Shown here: positions 34,798 to 45,775 of the stretch, one piece after another
Layout of the letters: each line of letters starts with the position of its first letter
Numbering within the stretch: position 1 is the stretch's first letter
Source: Gloeocapsopsis crepidinum LEGE 06123
GTDB lineage: Bacteria; Cyanobacteriota; Cyanobacteriia; Cyanobacteriales; Chroococcidiopsidaceae
Reading direction: 5' to 3'
Assembly (NCBI RefSeq): GCF_015207655.1
Contig: NZ_JADEWN010000004.1
Span: forward strand, 62,001-126,000
Length of the DNA stretch: 64,000 nt
Program-made: the position numbers and the translations under genes
Notes under the pieces: generated by a model
The model's input: the letters and a program-made list of their open reading frames with translations, nothing else
What the model was told of the DNA's origin: nothing
Databases searched by the model: none

Positions 34798-35862
34798 TCA
34801 AAGTAGGAGCCGATTCAACTGATCGAGAATTAGCTTTGCTCCAATTGGACCGTTTAAACCATTCCATAGATAGTAGGTAACAAAATAAACTTGATCGCGC
34901 TGACTGGCTGGCAGAGATTGAGCGATCGCATTTTCATTCCAGCTTTTTTCAGTAGTTGAGATTTGGCGATCAAGAACGCGATCGAGTACCCCACTAGATA
35001 AGGATTGGGCTTCATTCCCAGCACTGAGATCGTGACCCAAGACAAAAATAGTATCTGCTGCCAAATTGGGCAATACTTCCAGAGAAATCTCCGTCGAGGG
35101 TTCTCCATGGTTGTGAGGCACTGATACAAGTTCAAAACCCAGTCCTTCAAACAGTTCGCCAAGATAACTATTTTGAGTAATTGCAGTGATTGAGTGAGAA
35201 AGTTGGTTTGTCCCCAAAAGCAATACAGAAGAATGAGTCACAACGGTTGGGGCAAGTGCTTTGCGAGCTTCTTTAACTAGATGCTCATAGGTCGCAATCG
35301 CGCGATCTGCTCGTTTTTCATCCCCCAATGCTTGCGCCAATTGTCGAATATTGTGTCGCCACTTGCCTCGTTGCGTTCGCACATCCCAGAGAATGGTTGG
35401 CGCAATGCGAGAGAGTGCTTCATAGGTGGCTTGACTTCCCCCTGTTTCCCCAAGCACCAAGTCGGGCTGTAGTGCATAAAGAGTTTCCAGGGATGGTTGA
35501 TCTCGATTACCAAGGTTGATTGGTTGTGTGGTAATGCGATCGCCCAAGTAGGGAATTTGCTGATTGGGACGATCAAAAACTCTGCCCGTGTGAATTACAA
35601 ATACATCAGCATAGGCATCTGGCTGTTCATCAAGGGACAGCAATAAATCTAAGGCATGAGGTCCTAGGACAGCGATTGTTTGAGGTTGTCCACAAATTTC
35701 TGCGTGTCCTGCATCATGTTGCACGCTGCGACAGTCAGTTTTGCTAGAGGTTGTGTCAAGGTTATGAGTTGCGCCATCCAATGCACGTCCGCAAGCCATA
35801 AACAGGGCTATGCACAACCCAAGTAAAAATAGCGTCAATAGTAGTCTGATCCGCTTCAACAC
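34798..35862 (-). CDS. iron-siderophore ABC transporter substrate-binding lipoprotein
   Basis: A 354-aa FecB/FhuD-type (TroA-fold) binding protein. A basic and hydrophobic leader ends at the lipobox LFMAC, giving lipid-modified Cys24. The mature chain has QTIAVLGPHALDLLLSLDEQ, the interdomain helix segment LYALQPDLVLGETGG, and VLGHDLSAGNEA. It would hand ferric siderophore from the TonB-dependent receptor encoded 32 bp upstream to an inner-membrane permease not found here. The same-strand order AraC, receptor, binding protein suggests an operon under the 21-bp repeats at 38552. The siderophore is not identifiable. Confidence 0.9.
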   Translation of the reverse strand: MLKRIRLLLTLFLLGLCIALFMACGRALDGATHNLDTTSSKTDCRSVQHDAGHAEICGQPQTIAVLGPHALDLLLSLDEQPDAYADVFVIHTGRVFDRPNQQIPYLGDRITTQPINLGNRDQPSLETLYALQPDLVLGETGGSQATYEALSRIAPTILWDVRTQRGKWRHNIRQLAQALGDEKRADRAIATYEHLVKEARKALAPTVVTHSSVLLLGTNQLSHSITAITQNSYLGELFEGLGFELVSVPHNHGEPSTEISLEVLPNLAADTIFVLGHDLSAGNEAQSLSSGVLDRVLDRQISTTEKSWNENAIAQSLPASQRDQVYFVTYYLWNGLNGPIGAKLILDQLNRLLL

Positions 35863-35894
35863 AATTAAAGTTAGGCTAAAACATCAGATTTAAG

Positions 35895-38435
35895 CTAGAA
35901 TTGCACCCTCACTGAGCCAATCACTGTAAAAGGTTCTCCAGGATTGATTTGCAACTCTCCTAGTCCAGAACGAATGTATTCCACGTTGAAGATGTTTTTG
36001 AAATTGAGCGCAAGGTTCCAGTTATCCCGTTGATAATAAATTGCGGCATCTGTTCGTAGATAGCGATCTAAATTAATCGTGTTTGCCTCGTTACTAAATC
36101 GATCGCCCACAAAAAACAGCCCCAAACCAAATCCCAATCCTTGTAAATCTCCACTTTGAATTTCATACGTTGTCCACAAGCTAGCACTATGCTGCGGAAC
36201 ATTAGGCGGTCTGCCGCCTTCAGGAATGTCATCGAAAGATTCAGTAATTTCTGCATCTATGTAAGAATAGGATGCGATCGCGTTCCATCCTGCCAAGATT
36301 TCACCGATTACGTTCAGTTCAACGCCGCGACTGCGCTGTTCGCCGAGTGCAACTGAGAAGCTTGAATTATTAGGATCGGAAACGGCGACATTGCTTTTGG
36401 TCAAATTGTACAACGCTAGAGTTGCAATCAAGCGATTGTCAAATAGCTCTGCTTTAGCGCCAATTTCAAATTGAGTTCCCCGTTCGGGTGCCAAAAGCGC
36501 GCCGTCGGCAGCTAGAGCAAAGTTGGGAGAAAACGACTGACTAAAGCTAGCGTAGAAGGATAACGGTTCAATGGGTTGATAAACAATGCCAACACGCGGC
36601 GAAAAAGCGCCTTGATTTTGTTGATCTGCGGTATCATCTGAAAATGAGGTTTGATCCACAACGTCATAACGTCCTCCTAGCAATAGCTTCACATTATCGG
36701 TCACTGCAATCAGGTCTTGCAGATAAAATCCCCATTGTTCGATCTGGGTTTGCCCATTAAACAATACAGGAACGTCAGCTGCATCTGGTCTGGAATAGCC
36801 ATACTCTGGGTTAAAAATACTGATTGCTGGAGGAGCTAATGGTGGATCAAATGCCTGTTTTAAATCGAGATCTTCATAGCGGCGGCGAAAATCAATTCCT
36901 GCTAATAGTTCGTGTTCTAATGAACCTGTGGAAAAATTGCCAACTACATTGGCTTGTGCATCATATGCTTCCTCATAAATATTAAAGTTGCGGAAACTGC
37001 GATTGATTTGTTCCGTTTCAGCATCCACGCTGTCTAAGTCCACTGCCCGCAAAAACAAATCAGTGTTGGCATATCGGAAAGCATGGCGGATGCTCCAGTG
37101 ATCGCTGAACCGATGTTCCAGTTGATAGCCCATTCTAAATTCGTCGGTTTGAATAAAATCATCCGGTTCGTGAAAGATACGGCTATATGGCACATCGACG
37201 ACTTCTCCATTCAAGACAGCCAAGCCGCGATCATAAGGTTGAGTGTTATCTAGATATTCCAATTCGACAGTAAGATTAGTCTGATCGCTAATTTGCCAAC
37301 TAACAGTGGGGGCAATGAAGTACCGCTCAAACTCTTGATCGAAGTCACGAAAGCTATCTGCGCGTCGGTACAGTGCGTTCAATCGATAGAGTAAATTGCC
37401 ATCTGCTGTCAATGGTCCTGATAGATCAATCCGAGGCTCGATCAAGCCATAGCTGCCAACCAGTCCCTCAATTTCATAGAATGGTTCAGACAAAGGTTGT
37501 TTAGTTACTAGATTAATCACCCCTCCTGGCTCTGCGGCTCCATAGAGAATAGAGGCAGATCCTCGGAGAATTTCAATTTGCTCCAGGTTTGCCGTTTCTT
37601 GAATGCCACCAAAGGTAAACTGCCGGAACCCATCGCGCAGAATGGCAGAATTGTTAAATCCACGAATAGTGAAAGTTTCGGTGTCTCCCGCTCGTTGATT
37701 GCCTGCAATTACTCCTGCCGTATTCCGAACGGCCTCATCTAAGCGCAGAACTTGTTGATCTTCTAGCACAGTTTGAGGAATTACCTGAATTGATTGGGGA
37801 ATATCCCGCAAAGGAGTCTCAGTCCGAGTGGCAGTAGTCGCATCGGTAGCGAAGTAACGGCTGCCTTCCTGTTCGCCTGTCACCACAATTTGAATTTCTT
37901 CCTGGAGTGGCTCTGATGCGATTTGGGGCATTACGCTCACGACTAAGCCTTGAGCCACCGTTAGATCAACTGTGGGTGGACTCTCAGAACCTGTAATAGT
38001 CATCCGAATTCCAGTTGCTTGTGAAGTGACTGTAATCAACGCTATCCCTTCAGCTGGGTTAACGCTCTGAAATTCTTTTGTGGGTAAAGTCAGGGTGACA
38101 TCAGGAATATCTATAACTATCGCATTTCCTAACACCGAGCTTGTCGCTGCAGGAAACGGTCGTCCGCCTGCGTCCAAAATGATATCTAAGCCTGCTGTGG
38201 TTCGATTGAGTTGAATGTCAATTACCTGAATAGGAGCATTAGCTTGAGTGAGCCTTTTGCCCAGGGTTTTTGACGATTGCTTTTGCTCATTCATCAAGGT
38301 CGAATTGGCTACCATTAACAGGTTCTTGTGAGATTCGCTGATGTACTTTGCCTCGATTGCCTGTGCAACTTCAACAGCAATAAATCCAGCACCAAGCACA
38401 CACATCGCCATGAACTGTTGAAATGTTCTCCACAT
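35895..38435 (-). CDS. TonB-dependent siderophore receptor with AMIN domain
   Basis: An 846-aa outer-membrane gated channel for ferric siderophores. A signal peptide covers about 1-26. An AMIN domain, typical of cyanobacterial receptors, lies at about 72-170 (IQVIDIQLNRTTAGLDIILD) and may bind peptidoglycan. The plug is about 205-310 (ETPLRDIPQSIQVIPQTVLE, NTAGVIAGNQRAGDTETFTI) and the 22-stranded barrel fills the rest, ending IGSVRVQF. The ribosome site lies in TGTGAGGAG, also a partial Yfr1 target. The tandem 21-bp repeats upstream should bind the AraC protein encoded next door. The gene is complete. Confidence 0.94.
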   Translation of the reverse strand: MWRTFQQFMAMCVLGAGFIAVEVAQAIEAKYISESHKNLLMVANSTLMNEQKQSSKTLGKRLTQANAPIQVIDIQLNRTTAGLDIILDAGGRPFPAATSSVLGNAIVIDIPDVTLTLPTKEFQSVNPAEGIALITVTSQATGIRMTITGSESPPTVDLTVAQGLVVSVMPQIASEPLQEEIQIVVTGEQEGSRYFATDATTATRTETPLRDIPQSIQVIPQTVLEDQQVLRLDEAVRNTAGVIAGNQRAGDTETFTIRGFNNSAILRDGFRQFTFGGIQETANLEQIEILRGSASILYGAAEPGGVINLVTKQPLSEPFYEIEGLVGSYGLIEPRIDLSGPLTADGNLLYRLNALYRRADSFRDFDQEFERYFIAPTVSWQISDQTNLTVELEYLDNTQPYDRGLAVLNGEVVDVPYSRIFHEPDDFIQTDEFRMGYQLEHRFSDHWSIRHAFRYANTDLFLRAVDLDSVDAETEQINRSFRNFNIYEEAYDAQANVVGNFSTGSLEHELLAGIDFRRRYEDLDLKQAFDPPLAPPAISIFNPEYGYSRPDAADVPVLFNGQTQIEQWGFYLQDLIAVTDNVKLLLGGRYDVVDQTSFSDDTADQQNQGAFSPRVGIVYQPIEPLSFYASFSQSFSPNFALAADGALLAPERGTQFEIGAKAELFDNRLIATLALYNLTKSNVAVSDPNNSSFSVALGEQRSRGVELNVIGEILAGWNAIASYSYIDAEITESFDDIPEGGRPPNVPQHSASLWTTYEIQSGDLQGLGFGLGLFFVGDRFSNEANTINLDRYLRTDAAIYYQRDNWNLALNFKNIFNVEYIRSGLGELQINPGEPFTVIGSVRVQF

Positions 38436-38437
38436 AG

Positions 38438-38446
38438 CTCCTCACA
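38438..38446 (-). promoter_or_regulatory. possible Yfr1 target at the TonB receptor ribosome binding site
   Basis: On the minus strand TGTGAGGAG ends 2 nt before the receptor start codon. Its nine bases pair perfectly with CUCCUCACA of the Yfr1 core motif; the 5' neighbour is mismatched. Together with the decamer before the porin gene it could place two outer-membrane iron proteins under one small RNA. The match is direct; the regulation is conjecture. Confidence 0.35.
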
Positions 38447-38551
38447 ACCTCATATTGCAAGATGCAGTTACCCGCCTTGCAGCACTCACTATCAAGAAAT
38501 TTTCTTAAGTTAGCTTCATTAAGATACCGAGTTTGAGGACTGAGAGACTTG

Positions 38552-38593
38552 TTTGAAACGGATCTTTATTTGTTCGAGACGGATCTTTGTTTG
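38552..38593 (-). promoter_or_regulatory. tandem 21-bp direct repeat, likely AraC activator site
   Basis: Two head-to-tail 21-bp units, 38552-38572 and 38573-38593, share the core ACGGATCTTT and agree at 18 of 21 positions. The 21-bp period is two helical turns, as expected for AraC-family dimers. They lie 117 bp upstream of the TonB receptor start and just after the stop of the AraC gene that probably encodes the binding protein. Confidence 0.7.
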
Positions 38594-38594
38594 G

Positions 38595-39674
38595 CTAGGA
38601 GCGCACAGTAATGGACATCGGTCGTGACAATCGCTCCAAACAAGCACTGGGATTAAATCCAAACTTCTTCCGAAATGCAGCATTAAACGAACTGAGGCTA
38701 GTATAGCCAACAGCGTTGGAAATTTCTGTAACGCTCATTTGCTGTTCAGTTAGAAGCTGTCGCGCCTGTTCTAGACGACAATTTCGGAGATAACCAAAAA
38801 CAGTGGTCTTAAAAACCTGCCGAAATCCGATCTTCAGCTTGTAGTCATTTAATCCAACCTGTCGTGCCAAAGCTATCAAAGAGGGTGGATTTTCTAAGTT
38901 GTGGTGTAAAATTTCCCTTGCCTGATAAATGCGTTCAATATCATCTGGTCGTAACCCTTGAACAGAACGTAGGTAAGGATGAGGGTCCGCCACCTGCTCC
39001 ACAAATTGCTCTAATGCCAATGCGACTAACTCTAAGGACTTACTTTCAAGATAAAGTTGCTTAGTTAGGCTATGATAAGGGCAATGCAGCAACTGTTGTA
39101 GAGCAAGCTGCATGTCGGGTGTCAGTGTTAAGCGTAAATCTGCATACTGCTGACCAATGTCATTGCACAGTTGAATGAACGAGCTAGGAAGAGACGCAGT
39201 ATTAGAATCTGCGAGGGCTTCAAACAAATGCCTAATAGCACTGGGCAGGCGATCAAGTCGATCAGCTATGAACTCCTGTACAATACTAGACTGTGTAAAA
39301 TGGATGTCAACTTGCAGGGTTTGTTGTCCTGCTAACCGTTGCGTGGTGTCATCAGAAACTCCATTAACACAAATAAAATACTCATCTGCACCTCTGATAT
39401 CCCCATTCTCTCCTAAACAGTATCCCGAAAGCTGAAACCCAAACTCTAACCAAGGATAATCCTCCCTTGGCTCCTCTCCTTCCAGCCAGAGATGATCGTG
39501 CAATTCATAATCGTGGATTAGCAGTAAGATTCCTTGCCTGAGATGAATCCATCGCCGCTGCCCCTTTCCCAATTGTGGAGGGCATTGTTGAATTACATCA
39601 AATGGATCAATGATTTGTGACTTGTGACTTTCCCACAGTTTTTGGTGGGCGTCAGCAGACAAAGAAACAGGCAT
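38595..39674 (-). CDS. AraC family regulator of siderophore uptake, PchR-like
   Basis: A 359-aa activator. The N-terminal half is a sensory domain resembling PchR-type proteins (GQRRWIHLRQGILLLIHDYE, QLSGYCLGENGDI). The C-terminal double helix-turn-helix reads PPSLIALARQVGLNDYKLKI, GFRQVFKTTVFGYLRNCRLE, then MSVTEISNAVGYTSLSSFNA and FRKKFGFNPSACL. PchR-class regulators sense ferric siderophore and activate the receptor gene. The neighbouring TonB receptor and tandem repeats support this role. A Fur-like palindrome upstream suggests iron repression of this gene. The bound ligand is unknown. Confidence 0.9.
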   Translation of the reverse strand: MPVSLSADAHQKLWESHKSQIIDPFDVIQQCPPQLGKGQRRWIHLRQGILLLIHDYELHDHLWLEGEEPREDYPWLEFGFQLSGYCLGENGDIRGADEYFICVNGVSDDTTQRLAGQQTLQVDIHFTQSSIVQEFIADRLDRLPSAIRHLFEALADSNTASLPSSFIQLCNDIGQQYADLRLTLTPDMQLALQQLLHCPYHSLTKQLYLESKSLELVALALEQFVEQVADPHPYLRSVQGLRPDDIERIYQAREILHHNLENPPSLIALARQVGLNDYKLKIGFRQVFKTTVFGYLRNCRLEQARQLLTEQQMSVTEISNAVGYTSLSSFNAAFRKKFGFNPSACLERLSRPMSITVRS

Positions 39675-39698
39675 GAGTATTTAAGAACGTACTTTAGT

Positions 39699-39721
39699 TG
39701 AGAATTATTCTTAATATTCTC
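39699..39721 (-). promoter_or_regulatory. Fur-like box upstream of the AraC gene
   Basis: TGAGAATTATTCTTA at 39699-39713 agrees with 11 of 14 defined positions of the 7-1-7 Fur consensus TGATAATNATTATCA. It lies within a wider inverted repeat GAGAAT...ATTCTC (39700-39721), 25 bp before the AraC start codon. Iron-responsive repression of the activator is inferred. Confidence 0.5.
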
Positions 39722-39905
39722 GCATAAGAGGACGATCAAGATATATCCTCGACTTAGAAATAGACGATGCCAATATTTATAGAGTTTTGAAAGGCATTTT
39801 TAGCCTCTTTTTGATTTATCTGCAGCGTACTCTCCTAATTGTGAAGCAAGTTGGTTGCAGACGATCGCGCATAGTATTGGGTACTGGTTTGTCAAACATA
39901 GCGTT

Positions 39906-41057
<1,152 letters not shown>

Positions 41058-42452
41058 TTAACAAGTTAAAAACTCAGGATTTTCATCAAAGCTCATTAAT
41101 TCAATTAATGCTGGATTATCTATCATATCTTTTGCTGCTAAATATCCAGCAATGCTCCAAGTTTGATATCTTCTTGATTCTTTACCGATTAACCGCCCAT
41201 TTTTACTATCGTAGTATTCGGGCCATCGATCTTTACCGATGCGTTCTTCTGCGATCGCGATTGCTTTATGAGCAATTTCTTGACGATTTGTTTTGATTGC
41301 CGCAGCAGTCAACATCCATAATAAAATAGGCCAGTTTCCTCCATTATGATACGACCACGGTCGATTTTTGGGGTCGCATCCGGTAACAATCCGCCAATCT
41401 GCGCCTTCGACAGCAGGGAAACAGATTTTCATTGGCATATATCCTACTAAATCTTGCCAACGATCTTCTATCAAATTCATGATTTGCTGAGATTCTTCTT
41501 GACTAGCTAATGAAATTAAAATTGCCATCAAGTTTCCCAAAGCAAAAAAGCGAAAATCCATTCTTCCTGGTCCTAGATTCCCCGCTAAATAGCCTCCATT
41601 TTCTGGCAACCACTCTGTTAACCAAGCAGGAATAGAATCAGCATAAATATTAAATTTGTTAGCAATCTCTTGCCCAAATTCTTCACCAGAAAAACGATAA
41701 ATTTCATTTAATCGTTGCAAATTCAACCAATAATATTCGCGGACGTGATAGCCTAAAGTGCCCAAGCGATATTTTACAGCATTTAAATACTCATCACCAT
41801 TGTTATCAGGTAATAGTAACTCTTTCGCCGCACGTAAAGCCGCATAAAATAACACTTGAATTTCTAAAGGATGCCCATAAACGCCCATCCGACGGTCAAT
41901 CATAAAAGCACCATCGGGAACTAGCATTGTGGGGTACATAGCAAACCGATGCACCAAACACAGATCGAGAATCAGTTTAATTCCTTCTTGAAAATCGGCT
42001 TGATGGGCTAAAGCCATATCTCCTGTTGCTTTAACATAAGCCCGTAGCAGGATAATCCACCACAAACAGCAATCTACTGGAGGAACTCTGGCGATCGCAT
42101 GTTCGCCAAAATCAGCAATTAAGTGTTCTTTGCCGTCAACGCATTCTACTTTAAAACTTGCAGGCATTAACCCTGGACCTGGACGAAAACAGTCCATTTG
42201 CTTTTCATGGCTTTGTAGTTTCAGCGTAATAATCAAGAAATCACGGACAATCTCTACTTCTCCCTCAGTTAAAAACGCGATCGCCGATACAACAAAATCA
42301 CGGACAAAGCACTGATCGTAATTCAAAGCATCCATCTCAGGATCGTTAGCCGCTATCGTCCCTACAGGACGCCCCTGATAGCGAAGAATTGATTTATCTA
42401 GTAATTCTCTTGCTTGTTGAATAAGTTCATCACTTTTTTGGCTAGCTGTCAT
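41058..42452 (-). CDS. alkaline/neutral invertase, glycoside hydrolase family 100
   Basis: Hydrolyses sucrose to glucose and fructose in the cytosol. The product is about 464 aa from ATG 42452; a longer frame from 42473 has an unconserved N-terminus. GH100 features include [20 protein letters not shown] with the catalytic Asp region [62 protein letters not shown] and [15 protein letters not shown]. Cyanobacteria use such enzymes to turn over sucrose made as osmolyte or storage. It lies upstream of the tocopherol cyclase gene on the same strand. No regulatory site was found. Confidence 0.93.
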   Translation of the reverse strand: MTASQKSDELIQQARELLDKSILRYQGRPVGTIAANDPEMDALNYDQCFVRDFVVSAIAFLTEGEVEIVRDFLIITLKLQSHEKQMDCFRPGPGLMPASFKVECVDGKEHLIADFGEHAIARVPPVDCCLWWIILLRAYVKATGDMALAHQADFQEGIKLILDLCLVHRFAMYPTMLVPDGAFMIDRRMGVYGHPLEIQVLFYAALRAAKELLLPDNNGDEYLNAVKYRLGTLGYHVREYYWLNLQRLNEIYRFSGEEFGQEIANKFNIYADSIPAWLTEWLPENGGYLAGNLGPGRMDFRFFALGNLMAILISLASQEESQQIMNLIEDRWQDLVGYMPMKICFPAVEGADWRIVTGCDPKNRPWSYHNGGNWPILLWMLTAAAIKTNRQEIAHKAIAIAEERIGKDRWPEYYDSKNGRLIGKESRRYQTWSIAGYLAAKDMIDNPALIELMSFDENPEFLTC

Positions 42453-42744
42453 TTTTCTAAAAAATATCAACAATCGCGAATAGACAACCTTTTATCTTAT
42501 TTAGTAGAACTTATTCATCTCCAATTGGTAGTATAAATAGCTAGGTAGGTGGGTATAATTATGAATTGCGTTTTTTTGTTTTGTTAATAGTTAATCGTAA
42601 TGGTTAATTGTTGCTCTGCTAACCATTGACCTACAACAGCTTGTCATTTTTGTTTGTTTTTACCCACTTATAAATACAGTAAATGCGACTAATTACCTGT
42701 TACCCGTTACCATTTTTATATATCTGCTAAAAGCAAACTCTATT

Positions 42745-43131
42745 TTATCTAACTTGATAACGCACCAATCTCCGGACATTTTCGCGTGAAAGTCCGAGTT
42801 CTTGAGCAATCGTAGCTTCAAGTTGGTCAAAGTCAGTAACGGGAAAAATGAAATCTAGCTTTTTCAATACAGAATCTTTTGTCATCACTTCAACTTTCGT
42901 AAATCCTTGCTGTCGATCGACTTCAGCTTGAATAACGACGACAGTGACAGAAAGATGAACTTCAAGTTGAGTATCAGCTTCGAGTTGAGTCGTTGTACCA
43001 TAGGGACGACTCAGTACATGATCTGTCAACACACTCGTGGCAAACCAGAAGGCACATCCAAGAAGAGGTAGCGCTAGCCAAAACTCTAGCCCAAGTGTAT
43101 ATAATGCTCTGAACCAGCGAAATGAAATCAT
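42745..43131 (-). CDS. hypothetical protein with one membrane anchor
   Basis: A protein of about 128 aa from ATG 43131, not recognised. The N-terminus MISFRWFRALYTLGLEFWLA starts a long hydrophobic segment to about residue 35, probably a single transmembrane anchor. The rest is soluble, with strands rich in Val and Glu (VEVHLSVTVVVIQAEVD type) and a helical end IAQELGLSRENVRRLVRYQV. It is divergent from the RppA-like response regulator, with about 100 bp between the start codons, and so may be controlled by it. An extracytoplasmic sensor or adaptor role would be speculation. Confidence 0.65.
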   Translation of the reverse strand: MISFRWFRALYTLGLEFWLALPLLGCAFWFATSVLTDHVLSRPYGTTTQLEADTQLEVHLSVTVVVIQAEVDRQQGFTKVEVMTKDSVLKKLDFIFPVTDFDQLEATIAQELGLSRENVRRLVRYQVR

Positions 43132-43233
43132 ACGGCGACGCAAAAGGAATCTTGTAACAATCTTTCCGGTGACAGACGTACGCTGGAGTGTTGTTTACTT
43201 ACTATGTGCATCATTCGTAGGCGATCGCGCTAT

Positions 43234-43950
43234 ATGAGAATCTTACTCGTAGAAGACGACCCCGCGCAATTAGAACCACTTTATGCTGCTTTGTCGCAAG
43301 CTGGACATATTGTCGATGGTGTTGAAGATGGGGAAACGGCACAGTGGCTATTATCTCAAAAAGAATACGATTTACTCATTTTGGATTGGCTACTACCGCG
43401 TGTCAGTGGTTTAAGTTTATGTCAACAGTTTCGCCAAGCTGGTAAAACAGCACCAGTATTGATGCTAACAGCAAAGGATACTACAGCAGATAAAGTCACA
43501 GGTTTAGATGCTGGCGCAGATGATTATCTAGTCAAGCCTACGGATATTATGGAACTTCTAGCACGAGTTCGAGCTTTAGGTAGGCGATCGCCATTATGGC
43601 AAAGCGATACGCTACGGATGGCAGACTTGCAATTACATCTCAATAGTCTTGCCGTCGAACGCAATCATACAACCGTGCAACTATCTACACGAGAATTTCA
43701 GTTACTAGAATACTTTTTTCGCCATCCCCGTCAAGTACTCACCCGCGATCAAATTGAAGAAGCGCTTTGGGAATGGGGTACAGAACCGGAAAGTAATGCA
43801 GTTACAACCTTAGTCCGCCGACTACGTCAGCGGTTACAAAGCATTAATGCGGCTGATTGGATTGAAACAATTTATGGTATGGGGTATCGCTTAAATCCAC
43901 CGGAAGAAGAAAGAGAAATACAAAGCGCAGGGTTAGGAGTTAGTGACTAG
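43234..43950 (+). CDS. rppA: OmpR-family response regulator, RppA type
   Basis: A 238-aa DNA-binding response regulator from ATG 43234 (MRILLVEDDP); an upstream ATG at 43204 adds ten unconserved residues. The receiver domain has the acidic pocket EDD, the phospho-acceptor Asp51 (LLILDWLLPRVSG), Thr in MLTAKD and Lys in LVKPTD. The C-terminal winged helix includes STREFQLLEYFFRHPRQVLT and NAVTTLVRRLRQRL, then TIYGMGYRL. RppA/RppB (NrsR/NrsS) of Synechocystis responds to redox state and nickel. The kinase gene follows after 150 bp. The stimulus here is not known. Confidence 0.88.
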   Translation: MRILLVEDDPAQLEPLYAALSQAGHIVDGVEDGETAQWLLSQKEYDLLILDWLLPRVSGLSLCQQFRQAGKTAPVLMLTAKDTTADKVTGLDAGADDYLVKPTDIMELLARVRALGRRSPLWQSDTLRMADLQLHLNSLAVERNHTTVQLSTREFQLLEYFFRHPRQVLTRDQIEEALWEWGTEPESNAVTTLVRRLRQRLQSINAADWIETIYGMGYRLNPPEEEREIQSAGLGVSD

Positions 43951-44100
43951 TGGGATAAGAGAATAGAAGTGTGGGCGTGTGAGAGAGTTGGCGAGTTGTA
44001 GAGATTGAGAGATTTAATTGCTATTTTTCCCTCATATTCTACTACCTTACTACCTGCTGTCCCTCTACTTCTTTAACTCCCTGACCCCTGATCTCTAGTC

Positions 44101-45378
44101 ATGTTCAACCGCAGTCGTCGAAATTTAGCACGTTGGTTTACTCTTTCGATGGGAAGTATCTTAGTTATCTTTGCTACTGTTGTCTATTATCAGGAAGTTG
44201 AAGATGAACTTGAAGTTGTCGATCGCCTACTCTACAAAAAAACGCGGGCGATCGCTGCTAATGTAGATTATCGCCTTGAACAAGGAGAACGGCGAGTAGA
44301 CCTAGAAAATGTTCCCTGGTTAGGTAATAATCCCTTACCAGAAGATACAGAATTAGTTTATGCCCGTTGGTATGACTCCCAAAAGCAAATTGTCCGTTTT
44401 TTTGGCACACCACCACCATCACAACTAACAACAGCTATTGGTTTTCATACGATTAAAAACGCTGAATACTCAACACCGAATAAGCTTCAGCCTTGGCTGC
44501 GTCAAGTGACATTAGTTGTCGAGAAAAATGATACGGTTCTTGGTTATTTGCAAATTGCAACGCCTTTAGCCGCTGCACAAGATTCGCTTAGTCAATTACG
44601 GTTATTTTTAGCTTTAGCAGTACCAGTAACAATATTCATCATTGCATTGGCGGGTTGGTTTTTGGGAGGATTAGCAATGCAGCCAATTCGTCAAGCTTAC
44701 ATTCAATTACAACGCTTTACTGCCGATGCTTCCCACGAACTACGTACACCACTTGCAGCAATTCTCAGCAATGCACAAGTTGGACTACTGTCAGAAGATA
44801 GTTCTCAGCAACGTTTCCGTCTAGAAAAGATTGTCGAAGTTGCTAAATCAATGAGTACCTTGGTTAGCAATTTATTACTACTAGCGCGACAGCAAGGAAT
44901 TGCTGCGCCTGAATCTTTACAAGAAATTGACCTAGCTCAATTACTACAGGAAATAGCACGATACCAAGTAGAAAACAATGCAAATGCACTGAACTTTACG
45001 ACAAACTTGCCACCGTATCCAGTCAAAATCCTTGCAGATTATAGTTTGATTCACCAGGCAGTGATGAATTTGCTAGATAATGCCTTTAAGTATACTCCTG
45101 CTGGTGGTAAAGTGCAATTGCGTCTTGCTGTGCGATCGCGTTGGGCAGAAATCGCAGTTGAAGATAGTGGTATTGGCATTCCTTGTGAAGATTTGCCTTA
45201 TATTTTTGAACGATTTTATCGTGTTGATACCGAACGCACTAGAAAAAGTGGTGGTTTCGGTTTAGGACTTGCGATCGCACAGCAACTCGTGCAAGCTCAT
45301 GGTGGGCAGATTAATGTTAGTAGTACTTATGCCCAAGGATCTACTTTTACAATCAAATTACCCCTCATAATGTCATAA
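44101..45378 (+). CDS. rppB: sensor histidine kinase, RppB type
   Basis: A 425-aa membrane kinase, partner of the adjacent response regulator. Membrane segments at about 11-29 and 167-190 flank a periplasmic sensor of about 135 residues. The dimerisation helix carries His212 in [14 protein letters not shown]. The catalytic domain has the N box [18 protein letters not shown]1 [10 protein letters not shown] box FERFYRVD and G2 [19 protein letters not shown]. All kinase motifs are intact. The 150-bp spacer after rppA is unusual for such pairs but shows no gene. Redox or metal sensing is inferred from the named relatives. Confidence 0.88.
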   Translation: MFNRSRRNLARWFTLSMGSILVIFATVVYYQEVEDELEVVDRLLYKKTRAIAANVDYRLEQGERRVDLENVPWLGNNPLPEDTELVYARWYDSQKQIVRFFGTPPPSQLTTAIGFHTIKNAEYSTPNKLQPWLRQVTLVVEKNDTVLGYLQIATPLAAAQDSLSQLRLFLALAVPVTIFIIALAGWFLGGLAMQPIRQAYIQLQRFTADASHELRTPLAAILSNAQVGLLSEDSSQQRFRLEKIVEVAKSMSTLVSNLLLLARQQGIAAPESLQEIDLAQLLQEIARYQVENNANALNFTTNLPPYPVKILADYSLIHQAVMNLLDNAFKYTPAGGKVQLRLAVRSRWAEIAVEDSGIGIPCEDLPYIFERFYRVDTERTRKSGGFGLGLAIAQQLVQAHGGQINVSSTYAQGSTFTIKLPLIMS

Positions 45379-45412
45379 ACCTGTCATTTTCTTGTCACAA
45401 GGATCGTGATTA

Positions 45413-45775
45413 ATGTTGAGTAAGTTCAGAGGGAGTCTTATTTTTATTTTGGGATATATGCTATCGCCACTGTCTTGGTGGAACGACTTGTTTTTTAATT
45501 TACCAATTGCTTATTTTTTTGGTTATATTTTTAGTCTATTCAATGCAGATTTATTTTTGCCTTTTTCGATAGTAGGCTACTGGATTTCTAATATTGCCGG
45601 TTTTCTACTGATGCAATTTGGAGCTGCTGATGTTCTACAAAAATCAGAACGAAATCTCAAGAAAGATTTGCTGATTGGCTTAATTTCCTCTACAGTTTAC
45701 ACGATTGTCGTTGTATTATTGCTGCAATTTAATATCCTAGAAAACCCATTATTGAGTAATTTAGTAAAGGGATAA
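45413..45775 (+). CDS. small hypothetical membrane protein
   Basis: A 120-aa protein of unknown family with three or four hydrophobic stretches: about 8-20, 28-45, 50-66 and 88-106. Its opening SLIFILGYMLSPLSWWNDLF and middle FLPFSIVGYWISNIAGFLLM are aromatic-rich. It starts 35 bp after the kinase stop codon and may share its transcript. No catalytic or metal-binding motif is seen. Codon use looks ordinary. The evidence for a gene is its clean hydrophobic pattern and operon-like position. Confidence 0.7.
   Translation: MLSKFRGSLIFILGYMLSPLSWWNDLFFNLPIAYFFGYIFSLFNADLFLPFSIVGYWISNIAGFLLMQFGAADVLQKSERNLKKDLLIGLISSTVYTIVVVLLLQFNILENPLLSNLVKG

Noticed and set aside
38494-38506. AAGAAATTTTCTT palindrome upstream of the TonB receptor as a Fur box
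   Set aside because: Only about half of the 7-1-7 Fur positions match when centred on the palindrome; not better than AT-rich background.
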